A DNA stretch of 15,999 bases from positions 50,127 through 66,125 of the forward strand of contig CAUDNR010004142.1 in NCBI GenBank assembly GCA_958430865.1. The letters are read 5' to 3'. The DNA comes from Entrophospora sp. SA101. Lineage: Eukaryota > Glomeromycota > Glomeromycetes > Entrophosporales > Entrophosporaceae. The notes beneath the pieces are model-generated. The model did not search any database. It was not told where the DNA came from and was given only the letters and a program-made list of their open reading frames with translations. Numbering within the stretch: the stretch's first letter is position 1; each line of letters starts with the position of its first letter. Made by a program: the position numbers and the translations under genes. Below are positions 9,381-15,999 of this stretch, piece after piece.

Positions 9381-10079
9381 CTTTGTATAAATTTTCTTTT
9401 TTTTTCTTTGATCTAAAAAAAAAATAAAAAATACAAGAATAATTTATAAAGTCTAATAAACCACCTTTATTAATATCAATTAATTCAAAAACGGAAATGG
9501 TTGTTCAATTTTAAATTTAAATGGTCAATCCGTTTAAAGTTGTTACTATTACCATTCAATCACATTTTGGCTTATCAATCATTTAAAAAAATCTGTAATA
9601 ATAATAAATGGTCAATTCATTTAAGTAGCTACCATTCAATCCTATTTTGGCTTATCCATTTAAAAAAATCCACAATAATAATAATAATAAACGGTCAATT
9701 CTTTTAGTATCTACCATTCAATCCTATTTTTGGCTTATTCATTAATAATAATAAATGGTCAATTCGATTAATTATCTACCATTCAATCCTATTTTAGCTT
9801 ATCAATCATTTAAAAAAACATAATAATAATAATAAATGGATTCGCTTAAGTATTAAGCAAATCCATTTTTGGCCTAAAAAAAATTAATAATTCTTGATTT
9901 AGTCAATCCATTTAAATAAAAAAAATACAAACTATAATAAATAAAAGAAGATTGTAAATGATTGTGTGAGTAAATTTTCAGTAAATTTACAAATTTACGC
10001 AAATAAATTTTAAAAAGAAAAATATCATATATTTTCCTTATCATTAATAACCATCAAATTCTAATTATAAGAGTAAATT
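9381..10079. promoter_or_regulatory. Shared upstream region between Hsp70 B and the coiled-coil gene
   Basis: Two start codons point away from each other across 699 bp, so this region must hold both promoters. It contains an A/T tract near the Hsp70 start (about 9395-9430), the minisatellite 9519-9873, and an AT-rich leader before the coiled-coil start. An in-frame TAA at 10074-10076 lies two codons before the ATG at 10080 and fixes that start as the first possible one in the exon. Individual TATA or factor sites cannot be assigned by eye. Confidence 0.6.
9519..9873. repeat. Minisatellite in the shared upstream region (5 units)
   Basis: Units start with AAATGGTCAAT or variants at 9519, 9606, 9689, 9753 and 9834, spaced 87, 83, 64 and 81 bp. 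The core is AAATGGTCAATTC, a short variable part, CTACCATTCAATCCTATTTT, GGCTTAT, CATTTAAAAAAA and an (AAT)n run. Each unit can fold through AATGGT / ACCATT and also carries CATTTAAA. The last unit is different: 9834-9868 is a near-perfect palindrome with 17-base arms (AAATGGATTCGCTTAAG against its complement, 15 of 17 matching). Confidence 0.85.
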
Positions 10080-10768
10080 ATGGGCCAAGAATATAATTGG
10101 ACTGACCATTGGGAAGTTTTTGAATGGTTCAAAACTTCAAGTAGTTTGCATCATTTGATTCTTTTAGTTCTTATTGAACTAAAAGATAGTTCAGAGAAAT
10201 CTCGTCATATCTTAGAAGAGAGTTTAAAAGATCTGGAAGGCGAGACAGAAGAAATATTTGATAACGTACAAAAAAGTCCTAATGAATTTTTAAAAATAAT
10301 TAGAAAATGTCGTAGCTGTATATTAACACCAAATGATGAAGGTTTAAAACAATCGCTTGTAAATGAAATCCTGCATCAAGAAAAGCTTCCTAATAGTTTG
10401 TTGCCTTATTTAATACAAATGACAGACTCCCAGCGAACAGTTTTAAGAACAATGGCACATCAAAATATTCAAGCAAGGGTTGCTTATATCAGAGCCATTT
10501 CGAAACCTCACTTAGATCAAATAGACTCTGAGGGCTATCACTATACTAGAAATCCTTATTACAGACAAGTAATGAATGAAAAAAATGAAATAAATGACAA
10601 ATACAACGAATTATTGGCAAATAACAATGCTGGACGTTCAAATTCCGATCAAGGATCAAGTCACGATGATGAAGGTGAAGGAACTTTACAGAAAAAAGTT
10701 GGAAAAATGAATAAACAATTTGAACGTGAGCTTAAGCGAATAAATCAACAACTTTTAGAAAATATGGA
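9597..10768 (+). repeat. Inverted duplication, arm 1 (partner 14828-15999)
   Basis: Every position p here pairs with 25596 minus p in the other arm. No indel accumulates over 1172 bp, and the parts I compared base by base match exactly. The arm covers most of the minisatellite, the leader, and the first 229-230 codons of the coiled-coil gene. The inner end is the TGGA at 10765-10768. The outer end is not seen because the partner arm reaches the window edge. The spacer between the arms is about 4.06 kb. Confidence 0.93.
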
Positions 10769-11924
10769 AATAAATACTCGGATTTTAGAAGATATGAAAG
10801 AAAATATGAAAATAAATGACAAAAATACGCAATCAAATGCTCAGATTTTAGAAAGTGTGAAAGAAAATAAGAAAATAAATACCCTTATTTTAACCAATAC
10901 GCAAATAAATGCCCAAAATTTAGAAAAAAACAAGAAAACAAATGCTCAAATTTTAGAAAATACGCAAAATTTAAAATCACTTGATTTTGAATGTGACCGT
11001 TTATTCAAAGAAAACAACTTTTATAAAAAAGAATTAGAAAATATTAAAAATCAATTAACGAATACTGAGAAAAAAGCTTTAAATTTAGAAGCTGCACTCG
11101 GGGATGCTACTAATGTTCGATTGAGTGATGAATCCCCAAATAATTCTCTTCAATTAAAAAGTGATATCACTAAATTTAAAAAATTAGTAGAGAATTTTAT
11201 TAAAGTCAAAGGAAGACACATAAAAATCAAAGAGCAAGCAGCAAATGATTTATTATTAAAATATAGGTTTAAAAAAAATGAAGATACTTTTAAGGATGTT
11301 TTGGGATTCATCCTTCAAAGTATAGTAATTGATATAATACTTTCTGCGATAGAAAAAATAACAGACAGAGACAAAAACGGAAATTTCAATTATTTGGAAG
11401 CAGCAATTATGGATTATACTAATTCTATGATTAAATGGACCACCGACCTATCTCAAACAAAAGATGGGGATGATCATGTTACCAAGATGACTCCTATCAA
11501 AATTCGACAACAAATATATGAGGCACTTGCATTGCGTGGATTCAACAATTCTAATGATAAATTTATTAATTCAATCAGAGATGATATTATGAATGAAATG
11601 AACAAATATCGTGAAATTCTAGATGAAGACAGAAAAAAGAATATCTACAAGAATGCTGATGAACTGGTCCGTACTGGTATTAAACTGTGGTTTCGTTTGA
11701 AAATTCAGGAGCCTGTAGTAAATATTGAATGGTATAAACCGGGGGATGCTGTCGATACCAATTTCATGGAAGGAACATGGGAGACCAACAATATAAATAA
11801 TTTTGGAGTAGAATTGTGTTATTTTCCTTGTATATTATCAAAAGGAAAAGAAACTGAAATTTATTACAAATCTCAAGTTACGATTCGAAAAAAAACCAGA
11901 GGGTGGGCGCAAGGGTGGTTATAG
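10080..11924 (+). CDS. Coiled-coil protein, lineage-specific family, 614 aa
   Basis: A single open exon with an in-frame stop at 10074-10076 just before the ATG. Residues 1-170: a helix-rich, tryptophan-rich start (YNWTDHWEVFEWF), LHHLILLVLIEL, and a probable globular helical domain. Residues 195-205 are a Gly/Asp/Ser-rich hinge. About 205-340 is a long coiled coil with a degenerate repeat of the INAQILEN...KENKK type (about 231-300). About 365-614 is a C-terminal domain with TPIKIRQQIYEALALRGF, KLWFRLKIQEP, FMEGTWE and VELCYFPCI. I associate those motifs, from memory, with uncharacterised Rhizophagus proteins; I cannot name a domain. No signal peptide; the hydrophobic stretch VLGFILQSIVIDIIL looks like a buried helix more than a membrane anchor. 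Function unknown; oligomerisation through the coiled coil is likely. It is divergent from Hsp70 B, so co-expression is possible. Confidence 0.85.
   Translation: MGQEYNWTDHWEVFEWFKTSSSLHHLILLVLIELKDSSEKSRHILEESLKDLEGETEEIFDNVQKSPNEFLKIIRKCRSCILTPNDEGLKQSLVNEILHQEKLPNSLLPYLIQMTDSQRTVLRTMAHQNIQARVAYIRAISKPHLDQIDSEGYHYTRNPYYRQVMNEKNEINDKYNELLANNNAGRSNSDQGSSHDDEGEGTLQKKVGKMNKQFERELKRINQQLLENMEINTRILEDMKENMKINDKNTQSNAQILESVKENKKINTLILTNTQINAQNLEKNKKTNAQILENTQNLKSLDFECDRLFKENNFYKKELENIKNQLTNTEKKALNLEAALGDATNVRLSDESPNNSLQLKSDITKFKKLVENFIKVKGRHIKIKEQAANDLLLKYRFKKNEDTFKDVLGFILQSIVIDIILSAIEKITDRDKNGNFNYLEAAIMDYTNSMIKWTTDLSQTKDGDDHVTKMTPIKIRQQIYEALALRGFNNSNDKFINSIRDDIMNEMNKYREILDEDRKKNIYKNADELVRTGIKLWFRLKIQEPVVNIEWYKPGDAVDTNFMEGTWETNNINNFGVELCYFPCILSKGKETEIYYKSQVTIRKKTRGWAQGWL
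10766..10978 (+). repeat. Degenerate coding repeat in the coiled coil
   Basis: Imperfect repeats of about 33-48 nt encode INTRILED, SNAQILES, INTLILTN, INAQNLEK, TNAQILEN, separated by charged spacers such as MKENMKIND and VKENKKIN. The DNA shows recurring AAATGCTCAGATTTTAGAA-like blocks. The repeat probably lengthens the coiled coil, and it begins exactly where the inverted copy at 14828 breaks off. Confidence 0.75.
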
Positions 11925-12000
11925 AATGTTTTTTTAATTAATAAATTAGTTTATTAATTATTTTTATTTAATTTTTATTATCAAATAAATAAATTCATTA
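11925..12000 (+). terminator. Possible polyadenylation region of the coiled-coil gene
   Basis: AATAAA hexamers at 11940-11945, 11984-11989 and 11988-11993 follow the TAG stop (11922-11924) in a T-rich context. These match the canonical eukaryotic poly(A) signal, but such hexamers are frequent in AT-rich DNA, so the site actually used is unknown. Confidence 0.35.
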
Positions 12001-12916
12001 GCAAAAATAAAAAATCAGATTTTACTATTCTTTAAATGATCAAATTTGCCAGTTTGTTAAGAAATTCCTTGTTATTTACTCGCATCAATTTTGCCACTAC
12101 GAAATTATATTTTAACATTAATATCATGTGATTATAATCGTTCTTTGAATCTTGACTTTCCAACTGTTTTATTTTTACTTGCTAAAGTGAGGACTTTGAT
12201 GCATTATTAATTGACGATCCGCGAATAAATCGGAGTCTTACTATTACATAGTGATCAGCGGAGGAAAATTGACACAAAAATGACCAATGTACCTTTGCAT
12301 GAAAAATTGTACTATATATACTTTTGTTCCTTTACTTAAGCAAAGAAAAAAATTTACTCTTTAGCACTCGTGGATTGTTGGAATTTTTATATAGAAAATT
12401 TGTTTTTTATATGTAACGTTCGTTTTTACCAAGAGAAAATAATAGCAATAGTTTTATTATTATTGAATCTTAATTGCATTTACAATAATAAAAAATTCTT
12501 TTTTTTTCTATATACAGTTCACTCTATATATAATAGACCATTTGACTTAGTATTAGTATTAGTATTAATATAACTAGGAAAAAAATGTTTATTATAGATA
12601 GTCCGTTATCAACAATAATAATTAATTAATATATATTAATATTGGACATATAGGTCGGGCTTAATATTAATATCAATATTGATATAAAATCTTAGTATGT
12701 TACAGAGGATCCGTTATTATTAGAGAGTGTGAGTGGACTCTATAATAAATATTCTTAGAGGTAAAGGTTTAATGAATTCAAAAATCATGGATTATCAATT
12801 AAATTTATTGTTAAAAACATTATACATGTGGAATTAAATATTAATATTATTTTTTTTACATTAATTATCCATATTAGCATTCTTAACTGCTTGTTTTTTA
12901 TGATTTTGATTAAATC
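12001..12916. other. Intergenic region between the coiled-coil gene and copy C
   Basis: No supportable gene. 12104-12152 resembles 88-165 at the left edge of the window. A run of TATTA-type simple sequence (12550-12570) and alternating ATTAAT / TAATATT blocks (12610-12690) include a perfect 16-base palindrome ATATCAATATTGATAT at 12670-12685. A 67-codon plus-strand frame (12370-12573) is rich in F, L, Y and N and ends in the simple repeat; I consider it chance. The boundary with the duplicated segment is at 12917. Confidence 0.5.
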
Positions 12917-14831
12917 TACATTTTGTTCAATTGTTTTTTGCACGTAAATAAATAAATAAAAAAAGAATGGGTAATAATATATTTATTTTATTTATAAATA
13001 ATAATTTTTATTCCAAACAAACATGGCCTGACCTAGTATTGTTATTTCCACTAACAACACGAATAATATGCATGTTTTGTTTTTCTCCTTCAGGCATTTT
13101 TCGATTATCAAAAATCCAGTTTTACAGTGAATGGACCATAATGAATGTTGGAACGAGTTTACCAATAGCAATAAGTTGAAGTTTATGTTTTTATGAAGAC
13201 ATTATTAATTAGTAAGAAAAATTGAGATTTAACCCACAATTAACCTTTTTATTTTTATTGATAATATGAAAAATATTTAAAATGAATAAAATATCAATTT
13301 TACCAAGTGATAAAAATGATATATTTACACCTCAATTACAATTAAGGTTAAAGAAAATTGTAATAACTGTGAAGATTCTTCAAAAAACAATCGTTTCAAA
13401 AAAAATTTATAATTTCCGTGAATCTCTGTTAAATTTTACGCAAAATTTCATAACAGCAGCTATTTATTAGAAGATACTCCATAGGCTCCAGGTTTAGTAT
13501 ATTCAAATGTAGCTTTACAAAGTGTTCCGGATTTTTTGCACCGTGCAGTTGCATTGATAAGTAGTTCTCCAAACATCAAAGTAAATTCCACAGGTCTATC
13601 GACTGAATACTCATCAGGTAATTTAATATACAATTTTCCAATCAATTCCATACCAGGTTCATCACAAAATTTTTGATTATTTCTTGGTGTAGCATATACC
13701 TCGAATTCTATACCTTTTTGATGAGCGTAAACAGGATAATATGTTCCGGGAAAACCTTGAGTAGGTGAATATTCTATTCCACGTTTTGCTAAACAATCAA
13801 ATTTGTAAATATGGTCATCTTCTGTTTTTCTTTCTATTGGATCTCCAGTTACCCACTCTGAATATACACGCACACCTATATGATATATGTATATTAACAT
13901 ATATATATGTTATATAAATTAATGAATTTTAAAAAATAAACAAGCATACCATAATTCAATGTCAATTGACGTGTTGCAATAGCCTTTGTGTTTAAACCAT
14001 AGATAACCCCTGTTTAAATTGTGTGTTAGTTAGTTCATTATAGAACCTAAATCCAGAATATTTTAAAAATAAATAAATTATATTCACCTCCACGTACAAC
14101 AGCAGATATTGGATTTTGAGGCACGGAAATAATTGATACTTAAAAAAAATTACATATTAATATAATCAATTATTAATAACCAAATACAAACAAATGTAGT
14201 CTCGATTATTTCTGCAAAATACCTGTAGAACCAAATGCATTCTTTATTTTTGAGATAAGATATGGAGATTCTGAAAAACCTCCAGCCAAAAATAAAGCAG
14301 AACATTTTTCTTTTGAAGCTGTTAATTGATTACGGATTAAACGAATAATTCGGTTTATTACTGGATCAAACATTGCAAGAACATCTTCATAAGTAATCTC
14401 TAGTAACCAGTCCTCTGTTATAAAAAGTATAATTATTTGTTAACTTATTAATGAAACTCATAATAGTTTACATGTTCTTATTAATTAACATTTCACCTTT
14501 TCTCAATTTATCACTAATATCTTTGGTTATATAATCCTTAAGCGCTGGACAGAATCTTCCAATGTCCAAGTCTGTTGCATCAAAACTATCACCATCAAAC
14601 CCAAACTTTATTTCTGGACAAAAGAAATGATGAATTAAATATTGATACTCATCATAATGATTTTCTTTAAAATCACTCATTGCTTTAGATCCTAGTTCAT
14701 TTTTTAAGAAAGTAATAAATTCATCATCAACATAAGTTGATCCGCAGAAATCTCCTGTTCGTTCACTAACTTCTGATAAAGTATCACTGGTTGCTAATTT
14801 TCGAGTTGTTAAATCAACTGTGCCACCTCCA
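12917..14831. repeat. Segmental duplication, copy 2 (partner 6138-8046)
   Basis: Matches 6138-8046 in the same orientation. The differences I saw are a 6-bp net insertion in Hsp70 intron 9 (14155-14170, ATTAATATAATCAATTATTA against ATAATAAATTATTA) and one base near the right end (TCAACTG here, TCCACTG in A and B, synonymous in the Hsp70 frame). The right end is a junction with the inverted coiled-coil copy at TCCA, 14828-14831. Confidence 0.88.
13460..14830 (-). pseudogene. Hsp70 copy C, 5'-truncated inside the phosphate-2 motif
   Basis: Contains the end of exon 8 (14830-14497) and exons 9-12 (14414-14223, 14138-14088, 14009-13950, 13875-13460), all with intact splice sites and reading frame and with a B-type C-terminus. 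Exons 1-7 and the start of exon 8 are missing: the frame begins at the first Gly of CGGGTVD, so phosphate-1 and the start codon are gone. Upstream it is fused to the inverted 5' part of the coiled-coil gene, but in a different frame. It cannot make a working Hsp70 ATPase unless another start exists. The absence of further damage says the break is recent. Confidence 0.85.
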
Positions 14832-15516
14832 TATTTTCTAAAAGTTGTTGATTTATTCGCTTAAGCTCACGTTCAAATTGTTTATTCATTTTTCCAACTT
14901 TTTTCTGTAAAGTTCCTTCACCTTCATCATCGTGACTTGATCCTTGATCGGAATTTGAACGTCCAGCATTGTTATTTGCCAATAATTCGTTGTATTTGTC
15001 ATTTATTTCATTTTTTTCATTCATTACTTGTCTGTAATAAGGATTTCTAGTATAGTGATAGCCCTCAGAGTCTATTTGATCTAAGTGAGGTTTCGAAATG
15101 GCTCTGATATAAGCAACCCTTGCTTGAATATTTTGATGTGCCATTGTTCTTAAAACTGTTCGCTGGGAGTCTGTCATTTGTATTAAATAAGGCAACAAAC
15201 TATTAGGAAGCTTTTCTTGATGCAGGATTTCATTTACAAGCGATTGTTTTAAACCTTCATCATTTGGTGTTAATATACAGCTACGACATTTTCTAATTAT
15301 TTTTAAAAATTCATTAGGACTTTTTTGTACGTTATCAAATATTTCTTCTGTCTCGCCTTCCAGATCTTTTAAACTCTCTTCTAAGATATGACGAGATTTC
15401 TCTGAACTATCTTTTAGTTCAATAAGAACTAAAAGAATCAAATGATGCAAACTACTTGAAGTTTTGAACCATTCAAAAACTTCCCAATGGTCAGTCCAAT
15501 TATATTCTTGGCCCAT
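14809..15516 (-). pseudogene. Truncated coiled-coil gene, inverted copy (235 codons)
   Basis: Carries the first 229-230 codons of the 614-aa protein, unchanged, with its own ATG (15516-15514) and leader. At the junction with Hsp70 exon 8 it enters the Hsp70 sequence in the wrong frame, adds VAQLI and stops at 14811-14809. It therefore keeps the N-terminal helical domain, the acidic hinge and only the first part of the coiled coil, and loses the whole C-terminal domain. If transcribed from the duplicated upstream region it could give a short protein able to compete with the full-length one; this is inference. It may equally be inert, because a stop this early in a spliced message could provoke nonsense-mediated decay. 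Confidence 0.8.
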
Positions 15517-15999
15517 AATTTACTCTTATAATTAGAATTTGATGGTTATTAATGATAAGGAAAATATATGATATTTTTCTTTTTAAAATTTATTTGCGTA
15601 AATTTGTAAATTTACTGAAAATTTACTCACACAATCATTTACAATCTTCTTTTATTTATTATAGTTTGTATTTTTTTTATTTAAATGGATTGACTAAATC
15701 AAGAATTATTAATTTTTTTTAGGCCAAAAATGGATTTGCTTAATACTTAAGCGAATCCATTTATTATTATTATTATGTTTTTTTAAATGATTGATAAGCT
15801 AAAATAGGATTGAATGGTAGATAATTAATCGAATTGACCATTTATTATTATTAATGAATAAGCCAAAAATAGGATTGAATGGTAGATACTAAAAGAATTG
15901 ACCGTTTATTATTATTATTATTGTGGATTTTTTTAAATGGATAAGCCAAAATAGGATTGAATGGTAGCTACTTAAATGAATTGACCATTTATTATTATT
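14828..15999 (-). repeat. Inverted duplication, arm 2 (runs off the window)
   Basis: Reverse complement of 9597-10768 with no indels over 1172 bp. It includes the truncated gene start, its leader, and the minisatellite from 15723 to the window end. The junction overlap TCCA (14828-14831) is present in both parent sequences (8043-8046, and 10768-10765 on the reverse strand), which is the mark of microhomology joining. If the arm continues, the 5' end of another Hsp70 gene, reading in the plus direction, should start near coordinate 16216, beyond this window. Confidence 0.93.
15723..15999. repeat. Minisatellite, inverted copy (partial)
   Basis: Reverse-complement copy of 9597-9873, with the palindrome at 15728-15762 and three further AAATGGTCAATTC-type units. 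Unit order and lengths are the same as in arm 1, so the array has not changed size since the inversion, unlike the array upstream of copy A. Confidence 0.85.

Noticed and set aside
9501..9707. 68-codon plus-strand frame
   Set aside because: Lies entirely in the minisatellite; low-complexity, with no support as a gene.
12370..12573. 67-codon plus-strand frame
   Set aside because: Composition dominated by F, L, Y, N and I, ends in a TATTAG simple repeat, and has no homologue in the window.
14497..15516. In-frame fusion protein of the coiled-coil N-terminus with the Hsp70 C-terminal half
   Set aside because: The frames do not match at the junction: the coiled-coil frame stops within six codons, and no splice pair that would clearly bridge it was found.

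Overview
The window is AT-rich eukaryotic DNA with small introns. It most resembles the genome of an arbuscular mycorrhizal fungus (Glomeromycotina, Rhizophagus-like). The support is an HSPA12-type Hsp70 ATPase family in several copies, each with about 12 exons and 72-89 nt introns, plus a coiled-coil protein whose C-terminal motifs I associate from memory with lineage-specific Rhizophagus proteins. The species is an inference.

Layout. Hsp70 copy A (745-3455, minus) is complete as spliced by eye: 12 exons, 569 aa, phosphate-1, phosphate-2 and adenosine motifs all present. Upstream of it is a short degenerate minisatellite (3602-3780). Beyond about 3961 come unrelated sequence, a decayed minus-strand coding remnant (4636-4824), a 147-bp hAT-like MITE (4850-4996) and a 9-bp minisatellite (5404-5529). 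Hsp70 copy B (6681-9380, minus, 565 aa) is also complete. It stands head-to-head with a 614-codon plus-strand coiled-coil gene (10080-11924); the 700 bp between the two start codons hold a longer version of the minisatellite. After about 1 kb of intergenic DNA comes a near-identical second copy of the B 3' half (12917-14831, copy C). It is cut inside the phosphate-2 motif and joined, at a 4-bp microhomology, to an inverted and apparently identical copy of the 5' part of the coiled-coil gene and its promoter (14828-15999, running off the window).

How it fits together. The unit [Hsp70 minus | shared upstream region | coiled-coil gene plus] has been copied, partly inverted and homogenised. Copies A and B are identical, introns included, over about 1.9 kb (1218-3133 = 7142-9057) yet clearly diverged on both sides, which suggests recent gene conversion. 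A MITE of the same family as the 4850 element sits in intron 6 of both A and B. The head-to-head pairing hints at co-regulation of a chaperone-like ATPase and a coiled-coil protein, but no function for the pair can be read from sequence. I found no RNA genes, CRISPR arrays or viral genes.
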